Shown: one piece after another, positions 54,638 to 64,000 of the stretch
Layout: each line of letters starts with the position of its first letter
How positions within the stretch are numbered: the first letter of the stretch is position 1
Assembly: GCA_018105865.1 (NCBI GenBank)
Contig: CM030851.1
Span: 12,824,904-12,888,903, forward strand
Direction of reading: 5' to 3'
Length of the DNA stretch: 64,000 nt
DNA from: Metaphire vulgaris
Taxonomy: Eukaryota > Annelida > Clitellata > Crassiclitellata > Megascolecidae
Notes under the pieces: generated by a model
Databases searched by the model: none
What the model saw: the letters and a program-made list of their open reading frames with translations, nothing else
What the model was told of the DNA's origin: nothing
Made by a program: the position numbers and the translations under genes

Positions 54638-55420
54638 TTAACCTCTTGCCGGGTAATGTTTAGTAACGTAATTTTAGTAACGTAACGTAACGGATTTCCG
54701 GTAGCGCCATTTTGGCTGCTTGCACGTGTCTGTCCGTGCTTCGGAATGTCGCCGTTCTTGGCCGATTTACCGACGTCTTGCGCTTATTTCTTTGCGCTAA
54801 TCGCGCGGATCGTCGCTTAGCCGTCGTTTTCGAAGCGGTCGGCGATGGTCTTTGCGTCTTCTCTGCGCCGAACGCTCGGATTCACGTCGCCCGTGTCGGC
54901 GTGGTTGGACCGCCAGTTTGAGCCACCAGTCACTCGACGGAGCCTACAGGCCATAAAGGGCAAAGACTGTTCCGGTTTCGTGCGCGGAATTCCATCTTCA
55001 GTCGGTTCCCGTCACGTTCGGCGATGGATTACTGTCTCGCAGATGACCGCCCTCAAGGATTCGCCGCCTGATTTTCGCCACGCGGAGAATTCTTCCCAGC
55101 ATCCATGCGGTCCTTCAACATCCTTCTGCGTTTTCGCTGACTCTTCGACGGAACGTCTTCTTGCGGAAGACCGCCTTCTGAAGGGTTCACTGCCCGATTT
55201 CAACACGGCAGCGAACTCTTTTGTGCCATCTGAGCGGACTTTCCCTCAAGACAAACAATCTTCCGTTCCATGTCGATTTGACAGCGTTGTTGACAGCGCC
55301 TTTGACTTTGGCCTTCGCCATGCTACGGCGCTATAGAAGTTGTCCAGAACCATAACCATAACCATAACGTAATGCGACCTGGACGATTGCATTCGTCATG
55401 CCCGGCGGTTAAGGGGTTAA
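54638..55420. mobile_element. Possible 783-bp TTAA-bounded element
   Basis: Left end TTAACCTCTTGCCGGGTAA and right end TGCCCGGCGGTTAAGGGGTTAA are imperfect inverted repeats ending in TTAA. The right end matches the outer bases of the 80-bp MITE family. The interior is C/G-rich and carries a 163-codon open frame (54845-55336) with no resemblance to a transposase known to me. Confidence 0.55.
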
Positions 55421-55476
55421 GAACGTCACTCAACAAAATACGACGCAAAACGTTAATAATAATTATTAAGCAATGA

Positions 55477-55482
55477 TTTATT
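55477..55482 (-). terminator. Poly(A) signal AATAAA for the 103-residue protein gene
   Basis: TTTATT on the plus strand, about 100 bp after the minus-strand stop codon at 55584. Confidence 0.55.
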
Positions 55483-55583
55483 CAGTGTAATTTAAAATGT
55501 GTCATATATTCGTAAGATATGTGTGCGTCGATTGCGTTCAACACCGTTGCGTGGGAGAAGAAACAAACTGGCGAAGACTGTTT

Positions 55584-55895
55584 TCATCCCATTCTCATCA
55601 TTTTCATATTCGACTCAGATCGGCGATCCACTATCGGCGGTTTCGGGGCCTGATCCTCTAATTCGGTTATCGGACCGGTGTCGTCGGTTTGACCGCTCGC
55701 CGACTGGCCTTCAATTTCGACGGGTCTCGACGGCCCTTCGTCTAGGTCAAGGTCACGGTCAGGGTCGTGGTCAGGGGCAGGGGCAGGGGCAGGGGCAGGA
55801 GCAGAGTCGTCTGGAGTCGGTAGGTTCATCGCACAGACAGCACACGACGATGCTACAAACCAGAGGGCGGTAAAATAAAGCACAATGTCAGTCAT
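55584..55895 (-). CDS. Small secreted acidic/proline-rich protein (103 residues)
   Basis: A single-exon frame with an N-terminal signal peptide (MTDIVLYFTALWFVASSCAVCA). Then comes a PAPAPAPAP run, an Asp-rich DHDPDRDLDLDE segment, an acidic Thr/Gln-rich region and a short Met-rich tail (MKMMRMG). A TATA box about 60 bp upstream and an AATAAA about 100 bp downstream support a real transcript. The TALWF hydrophobic core resembles the signal peptide of the 963-residue protein 5 kb away, but no other clear similarity was found. Function unknown. Low complexity makes the coding call moderate. Confidence 0.6.
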   Translation of the reverse strand: MTDIVLYFTALWFVASSCAVCAMNLPTPDDSAPAPAPAPAPDHDPDRDLDLDEGPSRPVEIEGQSASGQTDDTGPITELEDQAPKPPIVDRRSESNMKMMRMG

Positions 55896-55953
55896 TGTAA
55901 AAACAATTACAAAAACAACAACAACAACAACAACAATAATAATAATTACAGGA

Positions 55954-55963
55954 CTTTTATATA
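55954..55963 (-). promoter_or_regulatory. TATA box (TATATAAAAG)
   Basis: Minus-strand TATATAAAAG, 59-68 bp upstream of the 103-residue protein start. The 5S-like sequence begins one base beyond it on the other strand. Confidence 0.65.
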
Positions 55964-55964
55964 G

Positions 55965-56084
55965 GTCTACTTGGCGTCGTGCGACCGGTTCCTGTTGTTA
56001 GAACACCGAAGTTAAGCAACGTCGAGCGCGGTTAGTACTTGGATGGGTGACCATCCCGAGATCGAGTCGTTGCGTCGGCGGCTA
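55965..56084 (+). ncRNA. 5S rRNA-like sequence (pseudogene or 5S-derived SINE head)
   Basis: It begins GTCTAC like metazoan 5S rRNA. It keeps the central internal promoter nearly intact: CACCGAAGTTAAGCAACGTCG, then GCGGTTAGTACTTGGATGGGTGACC. The first ~40 bases after GTCTAC and the last ~35 bases diverge, helix I does not pair well, and no T-run terminator follows. I read it as a 5S pseudogene or 5S-derived SINE piece and not a standard 5S gene. Confidence 0.75.
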
Positions 56085-56157
56085 ACCGAGCCGTTCGCCG
56101 CATGGACGTCGATAAACCGAGATAGCAGCGTTAAGCTGCGAAGATAAAGCGTGGGCC

Positions 56158-56159
<2 letters not shown>

Positions 56160-56214
<55 letters not shown>
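56160..56214. repeat. (AG)n microsatellite
   Basis: About 27 AG units, 75 bp after the 5S-like sequence. Confidence 0.95.
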
Positions 56215-56215
<1 letters not shown>

Positions 56216-57419
56216 AATGGCAGACTATTCTAGAGTAATGGAATAAGACGCCCCCGTGGGTCTCCGCTTGCTTGCCTAGTGTACGAAGATCGACTGAGCA
56301 GACGTTCGTCTGAGTTCGAATTCGTTCTGTCGACAACTCTATCGAGTTATCGTTTTTATCTTAATTAATTAAAATCAGTGGAATTTGTTATTTTAGGCGA
56401 TGAAAAAGATTAGGCCTATCTTGCAAAATGCTAATTTCGACGATCATCTATGCAATAAATTCTGCTCTGCATTTAAAGCAGGAGAATTATTATTGTTTAA
56501 AAGATACGTTTGGTTGTAATCTGTTCCAGTGGCGGCTCCAGGATTTGGCAAGTGGGGGGGGCGCGTTAGGGAGGCAGTTTCTAAGAATGGGCCGAACTAT
56601 TTTGTCATAAACCCAGACTAGTCTAGTTGCTTAGAATGAGTGTACTAAACTTGGACCACTGGGAGGGGCCGGGATTCAATGGGGGAGGAGGGAGACGGGC
56701 CCCGGGGCTCCCCTGTGGAGCCGCCGTTGATCTGTTCGCACAAATGTTTTCACTTTCTGTCAAGCTTCGAAGAATGCGAGATTTCGTCGAATTTATTGAC
56801 ATCGACGAAAAATTAATTACTTGTTAAATCTCCTGTCCTCCATAAAATATTCTCTGTTGCGCCTGCCTACCTGGATCTACAACCTTGACCACCGCGGACT
56901 ATGGATTACGGAAAATGGACTTCGCCCAGATTGAACGCTCGTGAATAAGCTGGTTGGTGCGTTGCGCCAAGCTTTCGGGAATCTCTATAGAAATTTCCTT
57001 TTTCACATACTTACTTACTTATAACAGAAGCAAAAACTTAGGCGATTAATCAAGCAAAGTAGAGAATAATGCTGTGCGGGATCATTTCACAGCGATGGCA
57101 TTTTCATTTGCATGTCTAGTAGACATTGTCTACCCATGTTCATAGGCGCCACATAAATTTTTGCAGGGAAAAGCACAGTGGTGGCGATTTCGCTATAAAG
57201 AAATGCTTTAATGGGCGGGGGGGGTCTTCACAAGACACAATGGTCGCGGTAATATTTTTGCAAGGGTTTCAAATTTCACTGCCAAGATATTATCGGTACT
57301 TGGTTTTACAGGCGGGGGATGCCCCTCTTGCCCTAATGTGCGGCGTCCATATTTCTACCTATTCTTGTCTGTTCATAGCCTATTGAGAACTGATGCACTG
57401 CATACAACAGGCGCATTTC
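56215..57419. other. Non-coding spacer
   Basis: No exon recognised. It contains the MITE at 56527-56729; the rest is unique sequence. Confidence 0.5.
56527..56729. mobile_element. hAT-like MITE with perfect 8-bp TSD
   Basis: Starts CAGTGGCGGCTCCAGG and ends GTGGAGCCGCCGTTG. Direct repeats ATCTGTTC at 56519-56526 and 56730-56737. Confidence 0.92.
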
Positions 57420-57740
57420 TATATAAGCAATTTCAATTACCCAAGACAGTGGCTTTAGATTTAACTTTTATTGGGAATTTCATACCCAAAAGTGCAAAGA
57501 AAAGTGTCCTGCAACACTTCATGTTGTCTTCTCCTGCTGAACCTCTTGTGCGTCGAAAGGAACTCGGCAAAAAAACGACTGAATTTTCGGCAAATTCTTC
57601 GATGGCAACTGTTGTCTTCTGTCCGCCTCTTCTTAGCAACTGTTGTCCGAAGACCTCGAGACTGGCGCTTTGGTTTTTACCGAGCTCTATTAGCTGCGCA
57701 TTTGCGCATGCGCTGTCTGGCAAACTTTGAGGCGGCTGCG
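57420..57740 (-). pseudogene. Diverged duplicate of the 5' region and exon 1 of the 89-residue gene
   Basis: Exon 57486-57522 encodes MKCCRTLFFALL and ends at a GT donor in the same phase as its relative at 53389-53425, with identical length (37 bp). The upstream blocks (CTTCTCCTGCTGA, CTTGTGCGTCGAAA, GGCGCTTTGG) also match. The TATA box is lost (TATATAAAAG versus CGGTAAAAAC), and no second exon was recognised, so it is probably a non-functional copy. Confidence 0.55.
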
Positions 57741-57808
57741 AACAAAACGATTCTATGATGCATCAGACGACGGCATATTATGCAGACGATCAGCGGCTGC
57801 ATGACCGG

Positions 57809-57979
57809 GTGTTTTATTCAGGCCTGTTAAAGGGAGATTCCTTTCCGAACAAAACACAAAATCCCGTCCAAATCCGAGCACTTAGGCCTACACAAATTTG
57901 TGCATAGAACTGTGTCACTTCCCTTCCAAACAAGTAAATTTCCCCTCCCAAAGGCCTAGAGTCCGGATAAAACACTGGG
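57809..57979. mobile_element. Degenerate MITE (CAGTGTTTTATCC family)
   Basis: Left GTGTTTTATTCAGGCCTG, right AGTCCGGATAAAACACTG. First bases lost at the left, no target duplication. Confidence 0.7.
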
Positions 57980-58028
57980 ATGACTAAACACTCGATAGAA
58001 ATCTCATCGCCTGCTCATTCTCCTCCCT

Positions 58029-58032
<4 letters not shown>

Positions 58033-58088
<56 letters not shown>
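58033..58088. repeat. (AT)n microsatellite
   Basis: About 28 AT units. Confidence 0.95.
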
Positions 58089-58089
<1 letters not shown>

Positions 58090-58090
<1 letters not shown>

Positions 58091-58524
58091 ATGTCAGGGT
58101 TTTTTTTCGAAATTTGAGCGAAAATTTGTGGTGTCGTTAGGGCTTTCATATTTGCACCGATTGAAGCCCAGTCGATGCCTACCAGGAATCTGGACCCGCA
58201 TTTTGGATATCTATCAGATGTCTGACTTTTTTAAAGGGTTAAATATATATACAATGTATAGCCACCATTATTATTATTGCCAATATAGACACGTTAATAG
58301 TGTGGAAAGTGACGGATTTTTCTAGTCCACTGACATCACTGCAAGGCGTTTGAGGGTTCTAAAGAGAAATTTGGGTGAAATATCGACATGAATTTTTGGG
58401 TCGCCCGAAAATTGTATATGGACACCAGTATCTATCAGGTGTCTGACTTTTGTCTGACTTTTTTAAAGGGTTAAAAATCTATACAATGTATAGCCACCAT
58501 TATTATATTTTTCAATATAGACAG
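58090..58524. repeat. Direct duplication, ~240-bp spacing
   Basis: Two copies share TATCAG(A/G)TGTCTGACTTTT, AAAGGGTTAAA and TACAATGTATAGCCACCATT (at about 58205-58270 and 58432-58502). Confidence 0.8.

Positions 58525-58525
<1 letters not shown>

Positions 58526-58596
<71 letters not shown>
58526..58596. repeat. (AT)n microsatellite
   Basis: AT run with one phase break near 58557. Confidence 0.95.
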
Positions 58597-58598
<2 letters not shown>

Positions 58599-58883
58599 TC
58601 TCTCATCGAATAGCTTCAAGCACAAACACCAGCCTTTGTGCATTGTGTAACAGGCCCGACATTTACTGCATGCGTTCGGTCCGAACGTAACCGGCTGAAC
58701 GCAGTCCTCTGCTTCAACAGACAGGCGTTTTTATTGCAGCTTTAAACGGCTCTAGAGATTTTAAACTCACGACAGATACACAGAAAACACAAGAAGCAGT
58801 GTTTCAAAGACCAAGACCGTTCGAAAATCAAAGCACGTCCATTTGATCGAATTTCAGTAGCAGCAGTCGTAGTCGTCGTCGTT

Positions 58884-58989
<106 letters not shown>

Positions 58990-59185
58990 TGTGTGTATGT
59001 ATGTACATGTATGTATGTATGTATGTATAGCATGACCCGATGGAATACAAAAATCCTCCTGAGAAGACTTTTAAATCAGAAAATTACCAACTTCAAGAGG
59101 CAATAAAAGCTGCAGCGTCGCCAAAGAAGCCACGGCGCACTGCAACCGGCCCGGTCGGAACGAGTTTGCGCATGCGCGCTACTAG

Positions 59186-59243
<58 letters not shown>
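59186..59243. repeat. (GA)n microsatellite
   Basis: GA units with one AAG break. Confidence 0.93.
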
Positions 59244-59245
<2 letters not shown>

Positions 59246-59339
59246 ACTGGTTTTCGTTCGGTTTCGACCGGATGAGGAACTGGTTACCGTTACAAGGATC
59301 CTGATTATTATCCGCATGACCACAGACAGCAGCCACCTG

Positions 59340-59573
59340 TTCGCCGCCGCCGCCGCCGCCGGGCATTCTGATCGGACACCGGTGATCGGGTGAGGCTGTC
59401 ACCGTCAAGACCCCTGTCGGAAGGAAAGAAGAGGACGGAGTTCGCACGAACCGAAGAGCTCGTGATTAAGTGAGAGGTTCGGTTGGCGAACTTGGCGGTC
59501 GAAGTAAAGCTACGACTAAACGAGAAAAGAAGACATCGGGTAAACAGCAAGATTGCGCGATAATGTTCTCTTG
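59340..59573 (+). promoter_or_regulatory. ATP6V1A: Possible ATP6V1A promoter and 5' UTR exon
   Basis: A C/G-rich stretch with GCC triplets (59343-59361) leads into purine-rich sequence ending TCTCTT/GTAAGTC near 59573, a good splice donor. It could be a non-coding first exon spliced to the exon holding the 60022 start codon. There is no direct proof. Confidence 0.35.
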
Positions 59574-59609
59574 TAAGTCTAATCACTGTTGTTAGTAATA
59601 ATGCATACA

Positions 59610-59612
<3 letters not shown>

Positions 59613-59667
<55 letters not shown>
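59613..59667. repeat. (CT)n microsatellite
   Basis: About 27 CT units. Confidence 0.95.
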
Positions 59668-59670
<3 letters not shown>

Positions 59671-60021
59671 AATCTAATTTATTACGGTCTGTTTCAGGAT
59701 GGATTTGTAACCAAAGAATAACGCATATTTGTCTCAAACGATATCGTAGCAGGGGCGGCGCTGAGGGGGTGGGTCCGCGGGTCCGGACCCACGCAGCCAC
59801 GGGCAGGGGCACCCGAGCAAATCGTGCAAATCCGCAGAGAAATTTTGTTTTTCTTGGGGGAGGGGGTAGTCTTAGAGCCGGGCCTGGCCTTGTAGATTGC
59901 ATTAGACACACCCATGCAGCCAAAAATAACCAGCGCCGCCTCTACATCCTAGTCTATACAGTTTAAGAATTTTTGACATGTAGAACATCAAGGTCAGAGT
60001 CAAGGTCAAGTCAAGGTCAAC

Positions 60022-60595
60022 ATGGATCCGCTTCCGAAGGTGCGCAACGTCGAGAAGGAATCGCTGTATGGATACGTTTACGGTGTCTCCGGTCCAGGTG
60101 AGCGAGGGGTTACAAGCAGTGGCGGCTCCAGGATTTGGCAAGCGGGGGACCGTTCGGGGTGGCAACTTCTAAACATGGGGGCCAACCATTTGCTGATAGG
60201 TATTTAGTAGTAAGTATAGGATCCCAACAGGTGGACACTGGGGGGAGCAGGCATTCATTAGGGGCACGCCCCCAGTTCCCCTATGTGGAGCCGCCACTGG
60301 TTAGAAGCCGCCTGAACTCCCATCAACAATAACTGGCAATTGACCGGAATAGGGGAATGGGGGGCACATCGACACCATTCAGGCAAAACGCCTGCGAGTA
60401 GTTTCTTCGATCATGATACCTATCCCCACCCAAAAAAAAATTTCTAACCGGTTTTGCCAAAATCTCACGAACGGTCCCAGCCAGAATGAGAGGACAACCC
60501 GTGCCCCCCCCCACTCCACTCTCTGTGGCTACGTCAATACTGGTCAAGGTAGGTTTTCAAGCGTTTCAGGAAGATTGCATTAGAGTGTCTGGTGG

Positions 60596-60638
<43 letters not shown>

Positions 60639-60658
60639 AATGATGATAATGTTGTTGT

Positions 60659-60689
<31 letters not shown>

Positions 60690-60948
60690 AACTATGATGA
60701 TTATGCTGCTGATGATGATGATGATCGCGATGGTGCTGGCGGCAGTGGCGTAACGATGGGGGCACTTTGTTGATGAAGAGGGGTCTAAGCTAGGGTTAGG
60801 TTAGGGTTACCCTAATTTAATAGAAATTTATGCTGACAACCTTTTTTTTTTTTGCTCGTCAGGCTGAAAAAGGAGGCGATGTTTTTTTTGCTCGTCGCGA
60901 TGGGGGCCCCCATGGCAAAGATTCACGCTACGCCACTGGCTGGCGTTT

Positions 60949-60997
<49 letters not shown>

Positions 60998-63900
60998 CGA
61001 TGATTATGATGATGATGACTGCTGTTTAGTCGTCATTGCCGAGAAGATGTCTGGTTCTGCGATGTACGAGCTGGTGAGGGTGGGTCACGATGAACTGGTC
61101 GGCGAAATCATTCGTCTTGAGGGCGACATGGCCACGATCCAAGTCTACGAAGAGACATGTATCCATTCCTATATCTGCAGTTGTCCCTAATAAGTTATAA
61201 TTAATTATAATTACCCGTCGTAAAAACATAACATCATCTGAATGACTACCATGCGTGGACCTTTATTCGTCGAAGATTTCCTCTCTACTCGCGCTGAAAA
61301 TAAAAAAAACTGTGCGTAAGAAATAATTTGTGCAAATCTTACATGCGTCTCAAACTCGAATAAAACTAGTGTAGACAACAGAGAATTCGTAGAACGTTTC
61401 TCTAACGTTTAAAACGTTCTTTTCAATAATATCTTTTAAAAAATTTAATGGAATACCAGTTTCAAGGAAAAAGACGTCATCCTAGGATGTTCCCTTATTT
61501 CGGGCTTGCACTCATACCCCAAAAGTTTCTACCCCAGAATTGTTTGTCACCCCCAGTGTGAAGCCGTGAGGGTGGTTAAGTCACTCGCCGGATATTCTAA
61601 ATTGGCATATAATAGGTAGGCATCGTATACCTTTGTCGCGGTTACCTGGGATTTTGATGACGTCAGTTCTCGGTGATTCCTTAACTTTTCCACCTTCGTC
61701 AGCTGGAGTAACAGTGGGCGATCCAGTCCTTCGAACTGGAAAACCGCTTTCGGTTGAGCTGGGTCCTGGAATCTGTGGAAACATTTATGATGGTAAGAGA
61801 CGATGATGACATCTACTTGTTGGAGCTTAAGAGCTAACTATGGACATACTGTATATATATGTATAATATTGTATATACAGTATGTACATATATATATATA
61901 TATATATAAGTTGTAATTTATAGCTAAAAATATTTGGGTGGCCTACACTTTTTTCAACTGTGTACTCAGGGCGCGATTTGAGGGGAGGAGGGACTCTTCC
62001 CCACTGCCCAACTGCGTCCCCTCTACTGCTACATCCTCACCACTACATCCCCCCACTGGTACAGTTTCCAACAACTACATCTCCCCCAAGCTCGAAATAT
62101 CCCCCCACTTCTCCAGGTCACAAATCGCACCCAGAAGCGTTAGAAATCCTTGAGACACTAGTACAGATAATCATATAATGTTTTCGTGTAGATTAGGCCT
62201 ACCTTAAAATCCGATTACTGTAAAGCGCAGTTCGTAACATGGTAATATTTTGCTTTCCATTTTGTAGTGGAATTATTTTATTATTCGATTTGCTATTGGT
62301 CCTTATCAGTTCTATATAAGTACAGTACGACAGAGGCACGTATATTAGAAATAAGACGATTTCTGATTTGCAGACGGATAATTCGTAAATTTCGTTTTAA
62401 CGACTTTAATTCACGGATTTCGACACAAGTATAGGCCTACTTATGCGTATCAAATTATTGTCTTCGTTTCGGGATTTTGTTTGTGGAAAATGTTCGCAAA
62501 TGTTGTGCATTTCATGCTAAATTTCTGTTTAGGAATTCAGAGACCGTTGAAGGACATCAATGTTCTGACCGACAGTATTTACATCCCGAAAGGCATCAAC
62601 TGCCCAGCTCTCGATCGCAAAGTTAAGTGGGACTACAAGACCGTCAATAACATAAAGGTATCAAGAAGAAATACGCGATAAACTACACACACATGTCCTC
62701 TCAAAATCTTCCCGCTAAAAATCTTGTGGCGTGAATCAGATAATAATCAATCATGAATTATTTGTAGTTATCTATTTTGAGATCATATACTGCACAAAAT
62801 TGGCACTTTTCGTCGCCAATCTGTAGATATATCTTATTTATCTAAGACGGGGAAAATTCTATTCTGTTTGAACATCTAGGCCGGAAGTCACGTGACCGGC
62901 GGCGATGTATTCGGGATCGTTCAGGAGAACACGTTGATCAAACACAAGATCATGGTTCCGCCGAAATCGAAAGGAACTGTCACGTACGCGGCTCCGAGTG
63001 GCAGCTACGACGTCACGGTAAACCGCTTCAGTGTTACCAGTGGCGTACCTAAGGGGGAGGAGGGGTTGTGTGGGAGAGGGAGCGAAAGGGGGCGGTCCAC
63101 CAAGGGCGGCACAAGAAGGGGCGGAAATTGATTTTCACTGATGGTGATTGCGCTCAAAGTTAATTAAGTATCTTGTCTAAGAAGTTTGATCACGTTTGCC
63201 GGTGAACAAATCAGAATAACGATGGGTTGGGATTGGGAGAGGTGAAGGGGCAGGGGCGGCACCTATGACAACGCCCCGGGCGCCATAATGCAAATTGTTC
63301 AAAAAGAGGGCGGGATCAGGGAAGAAAAATTCTGTAGTGCAAGGTTTGCGGACAAACGAAGCAGTTTGGACGAAAAGAAGGCAGTAACAGTTGAAACAAT
63401 ATAGACAGATTCAAAAGTTATTTGAGAAGACTAGGTTATCAAATGTTGAGTTATTACAGTGGCTTTCACAGCACAGGTTAACGTAACCTCCTAAACCACT
63501 TGAAAATCACGTTATTATTTAATGTTACTTGCTTGTTTGCTTACTTACTTGCTTGACGGGTGGGCGAGATGTGTGCGCCGTTGTGTTGTTAGGACGTCGT
63601 ATTGGAGTTGGAATTTGACGGCGAAAAGAGTCCGCTGACGATGATGCAGGTGTGGCCGGTGCGCAGTCTCCGTCCAGTCACCGACAAACTGGCCGCCAAC
63701 TTCCCTCTGCTCACCGGTCAACGCGTTCTCGACGCCCTCTTCCCGTGAGCTCTCAAATCTATCGCCAATCAATCGATCGACCAATCAATCAATCAATCGA
63801 TCAATCAATCAATCAATCAATCAATCATCGATCGATCAGTCAATCAGTCAATCAATCAATATATCAGTCAATCCAAAATTTGGAAAATCTCGTAATAACA

Positions 63901-64000
63901 TTGTAGTTTTGATGCGAAGGACATGTGACGTATGGGGGGGGGAGCATTCGGTTATTGTCGGTCTGTCTCAGGTGCGTTCAGGGAGGTACGACGGCCATTC
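60022..64000 (+). CDS. ATP6V1A: V-type proton ATPase catalytic subunit A (first seven coding exons; 3' partial)
   Basis: Exons: 60022-60097, 61030-61158, 61703-61792, 62533-62657, 62880-63017, 63593-63744, 63972 to the window edge. All phases agree. Subunit A is the ATP-hydrolysing subunit of the V1 sector, which drives H+ pumping into endosomes, lysosomes and across some plasma membranes. The visible part covers the N-terminal beta-barrel ([53 protein letters not shown]) and the non-homologous insert region ([44 protein letters not shown]). It then enters the nucleotide-binding domain ([22 protein letters not shown]). The P-loop should follow just beyond the edge. Start: the ATG at 60022 gives [14 protein letters not shown], matching the length of known N-termini. 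The exon 2 donor is GTATCC, weak but phase-correct. Confidence 0.96.
60117..60299. mobile_element. hAT-like MITE with near-perfect TSD, ATP6V1A intron 1
   Basis: Starts CAGTGGCGGCTCCAGG and ends GTGGAGCCGCCACTG. Flanks GTTACAAG and GTTAGAAG. It begins 20 bp after the exon 1 donor. Confidence 0.92.
60595..60725. repeat. (GAT)n tract with GTT and ATT breaks
   Basis: GAT triplets over about 130 bp in ATP6V1A intron 1. Confidence 0.93.
60949..61019. repeat. (GAT)n tract ending beside ATP6V1A exon 2
   Basis: About 22 GAT triplets ending about 10 bp before the exon 2 acceptor at 61029. The tract lies in the place of the usual pyrimidine tract. Confidence 0.93.
61158..61702. other. ATP6V1A intron 2
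   Basis: Unique sequence; nothing recognised apart from short C-rich text near 61500-61550 that resembles transposon interiors elsewhere in the window. Confidence 0.5.
61850..61910. repeat. TATATGTATA palindrome and (AT)n run
   Basis: CATACTGTATATATATG and CAGTATGTACATATATATA flank a short inverted repeat in ATP6V1A intron 3. Confidence 0.75.
63779..63860. repeat. (AATC)n tetranucleotide array
   Basis: AATC units with GATC and AGTC variants, beginning about 35 bp after the exon 6 donor of ATP6V1A. Confidence 0.95.

Noticed and set aside
54845..55336. A 163-residue protein
   Set aside because: It is C/G-rich, has no signal peptide or recognisable domain, and lies within TTAA-bounded inverted repeats, so it is more likely transposon interior.
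55965..56084. A functional 5S rRNA gene
   Set aside because: Only the central promoter region is conserved. Both ends diverge, the closing helix does not form and there is no T-run terminator.
59076..59447. A 123-residue minus-strand protein near the ATP6V1A promoter
   Set aside because: It runs through a GA/CT microsatellite and has no recognisable domain.

Overview
The window is genomic DNA from a metazoan, most likely a marine invertebrate. Spliced genes have GT-AG introns, satellite DNA and microsatellites are abundant, and small DNA transposons sit in nearly every intron. Five conserved genes were rebuilt exon by exon. I cannot assign a phylum from sequence alone. All products named here come from recognising protein families by eye; no database search was run.

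Layout. Bases 1-11826 are one continuous tandem satellite of about 345 bp per monomer (about 34 monomers), running off the left edge. A degenerate RTE-like non-LTR retrotransposon fragment follows on the minus strand. Next, on the plus strand, are the 3' exons of ERI2, a DEDDh exonuclease with a GRF zinc finger (13724-17172). Its 5' exons are not between the satellite and the first visible exon, so the array may lie inside an ERI2 intron. FLOT1 (flotillin-1) is complete or nearly so at 19202-27216 in 11 exons. On the minus strand are two tandem trypsin-like serine protease paralogues (31592-36546 and 40393-44622). They share an identical seven-exon layout, and both have a TATA box and a cluster of GATA motifs upstream.

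From 47 to 58 kb, again on the minus strand, lies a group of putative secreted-protein genes that I do not recognise. A 963-residue protein has 18 canonical 38-residue units that alternate a basic proline-rich block with an acidic block. A 103-residue acidic and proline-rich protein has a TATA box that abuts a 5S rRNA-like sequence. An 89-residue two-exon candidate has its first exon duplicated at 57.5 kb. The window ends inside ATP6V1A (V-ATPase catalytic subunit A), whose first seven coding exons run from 60022 to the right edge.

Mobile DNA. Several MITE families have terminal inverted repeats beginning CAGTG or CAGGG and 8-bp target duplications readable by eye (hAT-like), including one nested insertion. 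One 357-bp element resembles the SPIN/Charlie hAT group and has a perfect 8-bp duplication. A separate family of about 80 bp, bounded by TTAA (piggyBac-like), has eight copies and a possible 783-bp relative.

Reading-frame damage. Three conserved exons (two in ERI2, one in the distal trypsin) each lack exactly one base in a short homopolymer. This suggests either consensus errors in a long-read assembly or gene decay.
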